Of a DNA stretch of 64,000 nt, positions 23,435 through 35,160 are shown in pieces. The translations under genes were made by a program, and so were the position numbers. This DNA is from Siphonodentalium dalli (Eukaryota > Mollusca > Scaphopoda > Gadilida > Siphonodentaliidae): assembly GCA_032622095.1 (NCBI GenBank), contig CP136066.1, positions 102,073,319-102,137,318 on the forward strand. Direction: 5' to 3'. The stretch's first letter is position 1. Each line of letters begins with the position of its first letter. The notes beneath the pieces were generated by a model. The model had not been told where the DNA came from and made no database searches. It saw only the letters and a list, made by a program, of their open reading frames with translations.

Positions 23435-24313
23435 TCTTAGAAACTATGCCATACCATACGTTTCCAGGTCAGGCATGCGAAGACCGAGGGTTGTGGTGTC
23501 GGGTTGTATAAATAACTGGTGGTATCTCGACGGGGGTTATTTTATACTAAACCATATGTTAGTTAATGGATTCTCAATCTGCTGCCTATTAGTGTTATTG
23601 CCTCTAGAATTTCTCGATATGCATCTGCAATATATGTTTGTCTGTGTGAGTGTTGTGCTTAGTACCAGATACATCTGCAAGTAACACACTTTATGTGAAG
23701 TCGTGATAATTCATTCATGGGTAGGAGAATAGCACATGTCCTCCCATCCTCTTTGTCATAAATTCATTTATGAACAAATAAGTTATGTTTAAAATAAACA
23801 AGAAACCACAAACTGCCTGTATAGACCACGGTGCTTGAGACAAATGCGGAATTTTCCGACCGAATTTGCACTCTCTGTAATTTTGAAGAAAAAAATGGAT
23901 CTTCAACTTAACGAACTTAGAATAAACTACCTGAAACCCTACTAGTTATAAGACTTATAAACTAAACGCCCTTTTCAACTCCCGAAACTACAAGACTGTT
24001 AAAACTGCCAATGTTTATTAATTAAGAAGTTCCTTGAAATATTTTGGCCCCCTGATGCTTATTCCCATCCAGCGTGTCAAACTGAAACAATGCAACTAAC
24101 GAATATCGACGGCCGACCACACCTTTTGCAATATACACGTATATTCTTGTATTCAATGAATTGACATAATATTCAGTTATATCCCAACTCTCAGTGAAAG
24201 GGCTTCCTTGTTAAGGCTGTCCCTGTAGCCGATGTAGTTATGTCGTGGATAAGATCATCGCAGTCTGGGCTAGACGAGCTTGTCACGATTTCGAACACCG
24301 ACATGGGCGAAAC
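23435..24313. other. No supported gene
   Basis: AT-rich sequence upstream of the 21-bp minisatellite. Nothing else recognised. Confidence 0.35.
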
Positions 24314-24475
24314 TCTTTACCGATTTAACTCTCATCGTTACCGATTTAACTCTCATCTTTACCGATTTAACTCTCATCTTTACCGATTTAACTCTCATCT
24401 TTACCGATTTAACTCCCATCGTTACCGATTTAACTCTCATCGTTACCGATTTAACTCTCATCTTTACCGATTTAA
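24314..24475 (+). repeat. 21-bp minisatellite, left block (~8 units)
   Basis: The unit is TTTACCGATTTAACTCTCATC with C/G and T/A variants. Every unit contains TTAA. It is interrupted at the TTAA of its last unit by the MITE at 24476. Encoded heptapeptide-repeat frames on both strands are shadows. Confidence 0.9.
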
Positions 24476-24906
24476 CCCTTTACCCAACAAACCGGCCAAA
24501 ACCGGCCAAATAAAGCTTCAACAGCCTAAAATATCTTCGGTCTGTCTCAATAGAACCATACAAATATGGATATCATTGGAACCGGCTCCTTGACCACATT
24601 GTGATAGTTACAGTTATGCCATGTGCCAATGCATTCTCTTATATATGCGAGTCGACCATAGGTCGCCTCGCATATATAAGAGAATGTATTGGCCTAAAAA
24701 AAATCTTTTTTTAACACTTTTTACCATTTTTTCTTACATTCTTTAACAATTTTATAATTTTTAATGTGTTAAGCCAATGCATTCGTGTTATATGTGTTCG
24801 TGTTATATGAGTTTCGTATAAACCTAATTTAGCGAAGAAAATATTGATCTTGAAAACAAATGCATTGAGAATGCATTGGCACAGGGCCCTTCTGTTGGGT
24901 AAAGGG
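24476..24906. mobile_element. piggyBac-like MITE (431 bp) with modified hairpin
   Basis: TTAA flanks both sides (24472-24475, 24907-24910). Ends are CCCTTTACCCAACA and TGTTGGGTAAAGGG. TTAA duplication with a CCC start fits piggyBac. It shares sequence with the 51515-51906 copy, including a palindrome at 24621-24695 (GTGCCAATGCATTCTCTTAT arms). The second palindrome of the 51.5-kb copy is here replaced by ~65 bp that duplicates 24982-25046 of the neighbouring MITE. Confidence 0.8.
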
Positions 24907-24910
24907 TTAA

Positions 24911-25555
24911 AGGGGTACTGTACATAGAGATAGGCGATTTTTGTATTTACTCCCATTGAAATAACTTTCAAGTTAGATTGTGTTCGTGTTATATGAGTTT
25001 CGTATAAACCTAATTTAGCGAAGAAAATATTGATCTTGAAAACAAAAATATTACGATTTCAAACTATGCGCCATGGTTTGACCTTCACCGGAGAAGACGC
25101 AGGTCGCAGGAAGAACCGGAAGTTCATTGCTCACAGTTTCGATTGATGCCTTCAATCTCTTCCATCGAACAATCTCACTCCCTATAAAAATACTTGACGC
25201 TTTATCACTCTTGTTTCTTTCTCCTTTTTTTCCGAATCGGTTATAACGGGCCTTCCTTTAGCAGGTAACATGTTTTGTTTGCAACTCAATAATGTTCGCG
25301 AACGGCCGTCGATAAAAGACACACAACAGATGCGATTTCAAGAACGGTAACTCGTAATGGCATAATTCTCCATTTTATGACTCCAGTCATAAATTGTTAT
25401 ATATTAAATAATTCAATGTTACTTTTACGATAGCCTGTTAACCGGAACTTTTTCAGTAGACATCGTCGACTCGAATTAGTTATTTTATAATATAATATTC
25501 ATATTAGATCGCTATTGTCACCGGGAATTTATTGAAATTGGGGTACAGTACCCCT
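24911..25555. mobile_element. TTAA-flanked MITE (645 bp), AGGGGTACTGTAC ends
   Basis: Starts AGGGGTACTGTAC and ends GTACAGTACCCCT. TTAA is at 24907-24910 (shared with the previous MITE) and 25556-25559. The interior has no coding frame of note. Its right 160 bp is related to 62280-62437 (GTTAACCGGAAC-TTTTCAG-AGACA). TTAA target use suggests piggyBac-type mobilisation. Confidence 0.75.
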
Positions 25556-25870
25556 TTAACTCTCATCTTTACCGATTTAACTCTCATCGTTACCGATTTA
25601 AATCTCATCATTAACGATTTAACTCTCATCGTTACCGATTTAACTCTCATCGTTACCGATTTAAATCTCATCATTAACGATTTAACTCTCATCGTTACCG
25701 ATTTAAATCTCATCATTAACGATTTAACTCTCATCGTTACCGATTTAACTCTCATCGTTACCGATTTAACTCTCATCATTAACGATTTAACTCTCATCGT
25801 TATGATCGTTACCGATTTAACTCTCATCGTTATGATCGTTACCGATTTAATTCTCTCGTTACCGATTTTC
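25556..25870 (+). repeat. 21-bp minisatellite, right block (~15 units)
   Basis: Continues the 24.3-kb array in the same phase and orientation after the two MITEs. Variants include ATTAACGATTTAACTCTCATC and two units expanded by ATGATCGTT. Confidence 0.9.
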
Positions 25871-26643
25871 AAACTTGATCTGAGTTGAGGGACATCTAAG
25901 TATGGCATTCCCATCAATATATGATCATTTAGATAAGAAATGAGAATGTGTTCACGCTCAGTGAAGCAAGCACATGTGAAGCACGAGACACTTATCCTCA
26001 GCGAGTGCCTCCATAAATCGGATATATATCTTGAATACGATCAGAATAAACTCAATTGAATTGAAGGTTGCCATTCACAACAGTGCAACATCAAACGTGG
26101 CATATGTATGCCCCGCGATACCCAGTTTAAAGGGTGAGCAATGCTAAATATTGTATTTATATGGAGGTAACCAAGAAGGTCCGCAACTCTGGTGAAAATC
26201 TATGGATGAAACCCTTCATATAGGGCTAACTTTTCACTTTTTATTGCCCCAATATATACATTGGTCAAAACAAAACGAAGAATCCGTTTCATCCCCTTCT
26301 ACCGTCCATCATCCCCCTCCCTCACTCTCATCTTATTCTCAATACCCTATACCCTATATATATATTCCAGAACACACGTAATATCGGATTTATCTATTGA
26401 CTGTCAAGCCTCGATATTCAAGTTAACACAAAATCTAAGGAAGATTGATAGTCACATATGGAGTACGACACTCGAAAAGCCATGTGCTTACTGTCGTTCT
26501 CCATTTCTACAAGATACATAATAAATTACCATACCAATTATCATAATACATTTACATGTAAGTATTCTCATTGGTCAATGCGTTTTATGTGACATGTATT
26601 ATCTGGTGAATAAACAAACAACATTTAAACCAACTTTCCACTC
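25871..26643. other. No supported gene
   Basis: Nothing beyond short frames and TATATA strings. Confidence 0.35.
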
Positions 26644-26646
26644 TTA

Positions 26647-27857
26647 ATGTCAATCCACAACGGACGCGAGCGCGCGATTATAACGGCCGTTTTCTGTCGT
26701 CCGTATATATGGTAGCAGTTCAAAGACGACCCATTGATTCGTCGTCGCGATAACAAGGGTGGCGAAGGACTTTAGCGACATGCTGATAACTGAAGTGCAA
26801 GGATAAATAAGAATAGCAAATGAGGATAAATGAGTAATAACAGGATCGTCTGGTTAACTTTTGGTCCCAATTCATTCCAAGCTTGTGAAGTCACTTCGCC
26901 CACAATTTGCACCCCCCCTGATATAAAGCACTCACAAACTGGAATTATAGAATTAAATTCAATTAGACGCAATTTAGGAAGCCGTGCACCATTCCACTTG
27001 ACATACTATATTTGACAATTAAATGAGTTTGTAAAACTCTTACATGTATATGTTTAGCAAATTCTGATTAAAATGTCCATATACATTGTATTTGTGACCT
27101 GCCTGTACACCTAGTACAAACGCTATCGCATGCCAAATGGGGTGGGATGCTGAAAAATCGCAAGCCAATTTGCGCGCGATTTAGTTTGCCGTGTCCCGCG
27201 TGACTCAGCATCGCATGCGAATATGTTTCGATTGTAAAATTCAAAGAAATGTAACTCTAACATACCCGTTATTTAGTAAAAAATCATACCAAAAGAATGA
27301 CACCACAAAGAGACACGTTTCAAAAACACTATAGGAAAAATCACTTTTAGGGTGGGTGGGCTTGGGGGAGGCGGACGGCACTGTCTAAGACAAAATTCAA
27401 ACTGTTATTGAAGCGACGCAGGCGCGTTAAGCAACGTCACCCCTTTTTCAAATTGATATCGAGGCGGTCAGGTCGCGCCAGCGACCGCTGCCGCGGGGGC
27501 CTGATGGCTCATAAAAACAACTCTATATATAAGCGCCCGCGGCTACCACTTTATAGCATCAAGGGTAGACTGAGCAAATCGAGACGGGATGCTGGTCCCG
27601 CCAAACTCTCCAGACGGCATCGACATATCAAAACGCATGCGATTCTCGCCTATCGTATCCGTATTTGGACGAGATTGTAAGACCATAGCCTGGCCTGTAA
27701 ATGATGCACGCAAACGATTATCTACACAAACAATCGCGCGCGACGATGCGATCCAGTCGCTTTCGGTGTGAATATAAAAATCGCGCGCTCAGAACCGCTA
27801 CGGACGACAGAAAACGGCCGTAAAAATCGCGCAATCGCGCCCGGTGTGGATTGACCC
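26647..27857. mobile_element. PIF/Harbinger-like non-autonomous element (1.2 kb)
   Basis: TTA flanks both ends (26644-26646; 27858-27860). The left end is ATGTCAATCCACAACGGACG and the inverse of the right end is GGGTCAATCCACACCGGGCG. Inverted similarity then continues for ~60 bp through ACGGCCGTTTTCTGTCGTCC. The 3-bp TTA duplication suits Harbinger (TWA). The interior is rich in GCGCG and GCATGCGA motifs; 60-90 codon frames at 27.4-27.8 kb lack recognisable transposase motifs. Confidence 0.65.
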
Positions 27858-27860
27858 TTA

Positions 27861-28469
27861 TTGGTCTGCAACTACACCGACAGATATGACATATTTACTA
27901 CTCTATTCAGAACCAATTATTGGCATACACATTAGGGCAATTATTCTGCCAACAATGATAGTTACTGCATGTAATGCGTTTATGACATATAACACTATAG
28001 CTAACTTAGCGGACCATCAATACAGCTGTACAAGTAGAATACACTTAGTGTCGGTATACAGGGGTGGGGTGAATATATCCCAATAAGCGCAAATTTGTGA
28101 CCACGCCTTTTTGGTACGTAACCGTATTCATTTAACTGACCAGCGGCTTCCTTGTGATCGATTGTTTATGTCTACGTGCGGTCTTTCCTCCACCCCTGGA
28201 ATTGATAACGTCGTAAAATGATCAGCCCAAATAAAGCGACCATCCATGCAGTTCTGCGTTGAAGAAAATCTGTATTGGCTATTGTGTGTGTCGCGCACAT
28301 CTCATATTTCACTTACATGTTTCTATATAGCTTGGCGCATACAACTCAAAGATTATACATTCCATTAGGGCAAAACATCTGGGCAACATTAATAATATAT
28401 TGTGCATGGGGTAATCGTATAAAATGATGACTCAACCTGCGATAATGGAAGTAACGCCCGCCATGCCTC
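27861..28469. repeat. Diverged copy of dispersed family F, then no feature
   Basis: 27878-28000 (TTTACTACTCTATTCAGAAC, ATTATTCTGCCAACAATGAT) resembles 55.8 and 58.4 kb. 28290-28420 shares CACATCTCATATTTCACTTA and AAAACATCTGGG with 33.34-33.42 kb. Confidence 0.45.
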
Positions 28470-28911
28470 CATATGTGACCCGCCATATCAAATCCAGTCA
28501 TAAGTCGGGATTTTTTTTACCCTGTGCCAATGCATTCTCTTATATATGCGAGTCGGCCATAGGTCGCCTCGCATATATAAGAGAATGCATTGGCCTAACA
28601 ATTTTTTACAATTTTAATAATTTTTTCTTGTATTCTTTAACAATTTTATAATTTCACCCATACAGAGCCCCAGACAAACATGAGCAGACGACACTCTTCT
28701 ATATGCTTCTATATATGTGTGCAGGGTAATGGATGTTTTTTTTATTTTATGTCCTAAAAATTGTAAGAAACATTTATTTTAAAAAAATGATAAAAAATTG
28801 TTAGGCCAATGCATTCTCTTATGGTCGACTCGCATATATAAGAGAATGCATTGGCACAGGGTAAAAAAAATCCCGACTTACGACTGGATTTGATATGGCG
28901 GGTCACATATG
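28470..28911. mobile_element. Long-inverted-repeat element with two hairpin modules
   Basis: The left terminus CATATGTGACCCGCCATATC is mirrored at 28892-28911. The inverted similarity continues through TAAGTCGGGATTTTTTTTAC and the GTGCCAATGCATTCTC module, giving an arm of about 80 bp or more. Inside, a full palindrome spans 28520-28595; a second (28803-28858) has lost part of one arm. No coding. Confidence 0.75.
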
Positions 28912-29473
28912 ATCTAAGTCACATGTTCAACCACGACGAATGTCCCGTTTCTCTCTCGTGTTACAGAAAAGCAATGTTCAATCCTTCAAACTTAACCTAG
29001 CAATTGCTGCGGTGTTTGTTGCAAAATTATTGGAAGCGTTTTATTCGAAGCGGCGATTTAATTTATAAAACAAGATGGCGGACATCGACCCCAAAGGTTA
29101 CAATACACCAAATGATTTACATAGGCCTCAGTGTTAACAAATCCCGCTGGCCTGTATTCGCAGGCAAGCTTTGACCCTGCACGAGTATTTGAAATTAAAG
29201 AACGTTCTTTTAGACACACAGAAATGTGCCCAAAAGTACGTGTGAACGTGGTAAATCACACTGCAGCTTGACAAACATCACACTACCCTTAAAATTGAGA
29301 AAAAAATGACATGGAAAAAACACAAACACCTCCCATAAATTATTCGCTATTTGGACATCCATAACCGTTTACCATGTGGTTATATTTTATGTTTCTCGAC
29401 GGGAAACACACTTGTGCATTTTTTCGTGCACTTTTCATCCATGTATCATTGACCATTCAGCTGTCAGAATTTT
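28912..29473. other. No supported gene
   Basis: Spacer; nothing recognised. Confidence 0.35.
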
Positions 29474-30650
29474 GTATACCCCCTTTTTTTTTAAAGGGGG
29501 GTATACTGTTTTGCACCTGTCCGTCCGTCCGTCCTTCCGTCCGTGCGTGCGTCCGTACGTCCGTCCGATGTCTGTTCATGTCATAACTTGAACAGTAGTG
29601 CTCGGATCTGAAATTAGGTATGGATGTTCACTACTATGAGGACATTAAATAGAGGGTTCCATCGTTTTGTTCGGATTTTCCATTCTAGAGTTATTCATCT
29701 TTGTTTATCTTGAAATGTTGGATTTTTGGTCGTCTGGTTTCTGTTCATGTCATAACTTGAACAGTAGTACTCGTATCGCAATGAAATTTGGTACGGACGT
29801 TGACTACTATGAGAGCATTCAATAGAGGGTTCCATCGTTTTGTTTTGATTTTCCATTCTAGAGTTATTCATCTTTGTTTATCTGGAAATGTTGGCTTTTT
29901 GGTCTGTCTGGTGTCTGTTCATGTCGTAATTTCAACAATTGTGCTGGGATCTCAATGGAATTTGGTATGGATGTTCACTGCTATGAGGACATCAAAAAGA
30001 GGGTTCCATCGTTTTGTTTGGATATTCCATTCTAGAGTTATACATCTTTGCTCATCTGGAAATGTTGGCTTTTTGGTCTGTCTGGTGTCTGTTCATGTTG
30101 TAACTTCAACAATTGTGCTGGGATCTCAATGGAATTTGGTATGGATGTTCACTGCTATGAGGATATTCAATAGGGGGTTCCATTGTTTTGCACCGCTCTT
30201 CCTTTCTAGAGTTATTCATCTTTGTTTATCTGGAAATGTTGGCTTTTTAGTCCATCTGGTGTCTGTTCATGTTGTAACTTCAACAATTGTGCTGGGATCT
30301 CAATGGAATTTGGTATGGATATTCACTGCTATGAGGACATTCAATAGGGGGTTCCATTGTTCTGTTCCGCTTTTCCATTCTAGAGTTATTCATCTTTGTT
30401 TATCTGGAAATGTTGGTTGTTTGGTCCATCCGATGTCTGTTCAGCTCATAACTTGAACAGTAATGCTCGGAACTCAATGAAATTTTGTATGGATGTTCAC
30501 CACTATGAGGACATTTAATGGTACATTTAAAAGTTTGTTTTGTTTTTTTGTTCTATAGTTATCTTTGTTTATATGAAAATGCTGATTTCTGGGGCCATAT
30601 GTCTGAGTATAGCCATCATAAATTATAGATGTGCCCACACTAGTTTTATG
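29474..30650 (+). mobile_element. Palindrome-headed tandem-repeat element (HINE/pearl-like)
   Basis: Opens with a GTATACCCCC ... GGGGGGTATAC hairpin (29474-29506) followed by CACCTGTCCGTCCGTCC, then about six ~165-bp direct repeats. Units share CAATGGAATTTGGTATGGAT, GTTCACTGCTATGAGGACAT and TTATCTGGAAATGTTGG. A head palindrome plus an internal ~160-bp array is the layout described for bivalve pearl and Helentron-associated elements; the assignment is by architecture. The 222-codon frame at 29788-30456 is a repeat shadow. Confidence 0.65.
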
Positions 30651-30987
30651 CTGATCCTAGCTTGGTAGTGCCAGGGGAAATCACTCTACTAATTTGTATT
30701 TGGTGTATTGTAACCCAAATGGGAAACCTGGGGGCGGGCATGGATTCCATATAGGATGGACTAAAAGGATGACGACCCGATGTCTCCTGATATATATATA
30801 ATAGTTTAATTCAGGCAACTTTGCCCATATGTACGTATACAGTATAAAATAACAATTAATCACATTTTGGTTTGATTTTCAATACGTGTATAATATATAA
30901 TTCCCATTCAAAAATAGTCTTGATCTGTACTTAATATCTCATGAATGTATACTATAAATTATTGTATTCGGACACTGAAACAACACC

Positions 30988-31049
30988 CCCTCTCTCTCTC
31001 TCTCTCTCTCTCTCCCTCTCTCGCTTTCTCTCTCGCTCTCTCCCTCGCG

Positions 31050-31080
<31 letters not shown>

Positions 31081-31082
31081 GC
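30988..31082. repeat. (CT)n microsatellite with GCGCGC interruption
   Basis: About 95 bp of CTCTCT with CGCG interruptions. Arg/Glu- and Ser/Leu-rich frames here are artefacts. Confidence 0.95.
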
Positions 31083-33818
31083 CCTTCCTCCTCCTGAAGT
31101 TATACAACAACTTGTGCAGCAACATAGGAAATGATAACATACAATATATCGCATAGACATCCTATATGAGTTATTATAACATATAGACAATTTGTGTACG
31201 TTCTCTTTGAGTAATTAGCCCACAAATTGGCCAATCTAATGGCGAAATATAACACCAAAAGAACAAAAAGAGAATTTCCTGATGATTACATTTGCTGGAA
31301 TATAGCACGATATGGACGTTAAATGGCACCGTCGTCATATGCCTCTATACTATCGGAGCGTCCTCATTGATCCATCCTACCAGATCGCACGATAAAGACA
31401 CATATAAAGCCACCAACACAGGCGTCGTTAATGCTCTTGAATGTCCCAAATGCAGATAATAGTTTGAATGGAATGGAATTGTGCTCAAAATAATGCAGAT
31501 GAAGACATTATCTATTCATGATTTGATTATGAATGTGAATCTTCAGAAAGGTTGAGAAGTCGAAAAATCATTTGTAAGGTCTCTCGAAGAAGGAATCGAT
31601 CACCATGCATACAGCGAAGAAATTGTTTCTTTTTATGCAAAATGCCATGCCAAAACTATTCCCACCGTACCAGTCCGCCAGGGTATGTCCACATTAAGGG
31701 GATATATAACAAAGCCACATTGTCGGGGCAGGTATGGGGTGAAGATATATATCAAACTGGATATTTCCACGTGTCCGAAGCTGCCTACTCGTTGTGAATT
31801 ATCATTCGTTGGGGTCGATAACAAGGTACGATAGTTGGTCGCGCCAATCGAATTGTAAATTTGTAGTCCAATCACGCACATAACCACAAAGGTAATGGGG
31901 CGTAAATAAGGATTCTGATAACCAATATACGATTGTTTTAGTCGTCTATAGTTTGATATATCGGCATACATTAAACCAGCTTCGAGTGAGACCGACGGAT
32001 GATGCATGACAGTTCGGTAATCAAAATTAGGCTCCCGTCAAATAACTGATGCAACATCATGCATGTTGAAAGATATGTCGGTTCTATGTTACATGTGTGT
32101 GATGTTCCGCATATTGCTGAATTAATTGCATCGTTCCTACCCCCGTGTTGCTCTGGGTGTGGGTTTACTTTATCTCACCTTGAGATATGTTAACATATAT
32201 TAAAGATGGTATAGATCTTCCTAACATGTTTTATATAGTTTCCGGGTCATACAATACTAGATATGAATTGAAGACACCTGTCTGCAAACGCTGCTGACAA
32301 TTAATATTGAATTTAAATTGATTGTTTTCCTGCAGACTATATCCAAACTTTTGGGACAGTTTTACGGGGTATTTTTAGAACAGAAACTTCATGTGCAATT
32401 GGAGCGTATCAAGAGGAGAACTCTATCTTGCTAGCACTCTCCGTCAAGGAAAAATGTCAGTTCGATTTCAGATATCTTGCAGAAATAAACCAATTGAAAT
32501 GCCTTTATGGACAATAATATAATATGTAACCCAATCTTCAGTTTTGTCAGAAAAAAAGTATTTATATTTTCTCTAAATCGGGTGTTATAGAAAATATGCC
32601 CACCAACTGTTTTCATCTGTTTTTATGTGTATCTTATTAAATTGTTTATATAAACAGTATTATAATACTTAAAATTTTGAATGTAGCTCACCTCCTATTT
32701 TGACTGCCAAAAGCACCTAAATTGACCAAATCTAACCCATGTTTTCAAAATGGTCGCCGCCCCGGACCCCTAGCTTTCTCGCATTTTCGGTGCTGGGTGT
32801 GTCGTACTAATAATTAAATCGTGGCTTATAAGTGCCTGGATCATATCTCATATCCATCCACCCACTAATGGGAATATTATGAGAAAAAATATGACCACAC
32901 CCAAAATTCACCTTTTTTTTCATCATAATTGCAGGGGATCTGTGGACACATCTGGACGCATCAGACAGACATTCGCAAATATATATAAGTTGTGTGAGAG
33001 CGCTAACCAAAACATAGGTTATATACCGCAGCTCCCCTTGTGTGATACCACCACTACAAGTATATACAAGGGGACCTTTGGGTTATACTAAATCCCTTTC
33101 TCCGATATTTGCTGGTATATAAATAGAAACCATTATTAGTTGACCGAAGTCTCAAGTTCAATATATTCAATGTCTTTCGCCAGTGAGCGAAATACAATGT
33201 AGACGAGGATAGCCACATCATTAAAACTCTCCAATCTCATATTCAGTGAACTCATTGGCCCTTTATGTCTTTGGTTGTACACAGCTGCTCTGCATCGTAT
33301 ATACGGTAAATGAATTTGAAGCAAATAGTTATTCGCTATGCACATCTCACATTTCACTTACTTACCCCAAAACAACTCAGATATCACATATTACATTTGG
33401 GAAAACATCTGGGTCGCATTGTGCTTGGGAATAACATGCGCGCAGACTGATTAATAATATATTAAGTAACGTGTCTATATATAATGTCTAAATGTTGTCT
33501 ATTCTAAGTGGTGGGTTTTTCATACGTTTGTTTGTTTTTCCAACCACAGATCCATTACTCACGTCGTATATATACAAGTATATGGTACGGACCCAGTTGC
33601 GATTCTGAATAAAAATAGCCAGAATGGTAAAAGAAAGAGTTTTATATATCTCACTTTTTCCTTTTTGCATAAAACATCATAACACTAATCGTCTCTTGTT
33701 TCTTAACAACAAAACTTAACCAAATGTTTACAGTTGGTGGCGCGGAGCAGGGGGTGACCGTGGGTTCCAGCACCCCTGTGAATTTTACGCCGTGCTAATC
33801 CCGTAATCGAGTATTTAG
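31083..33818. other. Long stretch without a supported gene
   Basis: I find no exon or transposon end that I trust. A 124-codon minus frame at 31633-32007 and an overlapping plus frame have no recognisable domain. A short inverted repeat around GGTTATA / CCCCTTG lies at 33017-33088. Confidence 0.4.
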
Positions 33819-34010
33819 ATGATATTACTTGGTGTGTTTGATATTAGGTCCGATATCAGCCCGAGTTAACTTCATATCAGCCTGAGACCGAAGATATGAT
33901 GTCACCGATGGCTGATATGAGGATACCGAGGGCTGATTGGGGTTACCGAGGGCTGATATGAGGTTACCGAGGAAAACGCCACTAAAATCAAACCAACCAA
34001 GTAATATCAT
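33819..34010. mobile_element. MITE with internal CCGAGGGCTGATATGAGG repeats
   Basis: The left end ATGATATTACTTGGTGTG and right end CCAACCAAGTAATATCAT form a ~24-bp inverted repeat. The interior has four or five imperfect ~24-bp direct repeats (TTACCGAGGGCTGATATGAG). Confidence 0.7.
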
Positions 34011-34109
34011 ATTTATTGATTAGATCGCCTCTTAGTAATAGTGCATGCTGTAATATCGATAACTCTTCCAAATGAGTTACGTCACAAAAATATATGTCTA
34101 TTATATTAT

Positions 34110-34277
34110 TTAGCAGTGAGCTAGAGTTAGGGCATGTCGTGAAACCATATTACTCGGATTTGTGATGTCGTAAATGATATCACTCTCATTTGTGATGTCG
34201 TAAAATGATGTATTCCGTTTAATGGCAAATTGAAGCGATATTCGCCTAGTTCGATAAGAAGCAGTTTTGGGCAAAAA
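34110..34277 (+). repeat. Dispersed repeat shared with 40245-40395
   Basis: Common blocks are GTCGTGAAACCATATTA, GATGTCGTAAAATGAT and CAAAAATGTCATATCTAATT. The 40-kb copy has one AATGTCATATCTAATT unit; here it has expanded to a minisatellite. Confidence 0.65.
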
Positions 34278-34467
34278 TGTCATATCTAATTAATAATGTT
34301 ATATCTAATTAATAATGTTATATCTAATTAATAATGTTATATCTAATTAATAATGTTATATCTAATTAATAATGTCATATCTAATTAATAAAGTCATATC
34401 TAATTAATAGTGTTATATCTAATTAATAATGTCATATCTAATTAATAATGTTATATCTAATTAATTA
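34278..34467 (+). repeat. 19-bp minisatellite (~10 units)
   Basis: The unit is AATGTTATATCTAATTAAT with T/C alternation. It ends ~55 bp before the splice acceptor of the 34.5-kb exon, so it is probably intronic. Confidence 0.9.
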
Positions 34468-34509
34468 AATTGTATTTCTCAAGCGAAAAAACATTTATAT
34501 TGGGGAATC

Positions 34510-34523
34510 AACTTTCTTTACAG
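34510..34523 (+). promoter_or_regulatory. Splice acceptor of the 34.5-kb exon
   Basis: AACTTTCTTTACAG: a pyrimidine tract followed by CAG, 11 nt before the ATG. Confidence 0.6.
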
Positions 34524-34534
34524 GTTGCTGAAAG

Positions 34535-34744
34535 ATGAATATTCTGTGGGCAATAATTTGGTTCCTGATTCTGATATTTATTGGCTGGCCGATTGGATTC
34601 TTCCTGGCATGGTTCTATGTCTTGTTGGTACCATTCGGTGCCTGCATCGACGCCATCAAGGGCCTATGCGACAGTCTACTTAAGCTGGTGCAACTCCCGC
34701 TGACATGCGCAGAGAACATGGTGGCTGGAAAACCATTGTGCTGA
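34535..34744 (+). CDS. Small hydrophobic protein, 69 aa, single coding exon
   Basis: Unidentified protein, but the best-supported host coding sequence in the window. Residues 3-37 are almost entirely hydrophobic (NILWAIIWFLILIFIGWPIG, FFLAWFYVLLVPFG), enough for one long or two short membrane segments. A Cys-containing tail follows (C37, C45, C58, C69) with DAIKGLCDSLLKLVQLPLTC and a terminal Cys. A strong acceptor (TTTCTTTACAG, ending 34523) precedes the exon. The ATG has an AAAG context and no upstream in-exon ATG, so a 5' UTR exon should lie upstream. The frame is GC-richer than its surroundings and ends in TGA. The pattern resembles short conserved membrane proteins of unknown function in invertebrates; that recollection is not verified. 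Confidence 0.65.
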   Translation: MNILWAIIWFLILIFIGWPIGFFLAWFYVLLVPFGACIDAIKGLCDSLLKLVQLPLTCAENMVAGKPLC

Positions 34745-35160
34745 GATCATCAGACGCGCACGTGGGAGGAAAGAATGAACGAAAGCGCGTTTAACCAGAA
34801 ATGGTGGCTCTATGAGTCCGCGAGAGAGTGTGGTACATGTATGAATGGACTTCTGATGGGCCAACAGAAAGCATATAACCTTCGGAACAGGGTGAGGCAT
34901 CTGTGAAAAGAGATAACGACATGTATATCTAATGTTTGTGAACATTGAACAGTCCAGTATATCTGCTGATGGTTTGTTCAGCTGTTGAAATGTCAATGAA
35001 TAGTTTCTGTTGGTGACTCACGCCCACTATATACCATGCGATGCGTTTACATGTCATCTGCGATTAACTTAATATATAATACCTGGTAATACTGAGCTAT
35101 AATCACACCCTTGTTGACTTTTATTTACCCGTTCTTAACCCTTTGGTGATCGAAGCTTCC
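34745..35160 (+). other. Downstream flank / possible 3' UTR
   Basis: No in-frame continuation and no canonical AATAAA nearby. A polyadenylation site could not be placed. Confidence 0.35.

Noticed and set aside
24240-25917. Heptapeptide-repeat frames on both strands (YRFNSH-like, MRVKSV-like)
   Set aside because: Products of a 21-bp minisatellite, whose length divides by three; open in several frames at once.
29788-30456. 222-codon plus-strand open frame
   Set aside because: It runs through ~165-bp tandem repeats and repeats its own peptide every 55 residues; a repeat shadow.
30939-31190. Arg/Glu-rich frames
   Set aside because: Translation of a CT/GA microsatellite.
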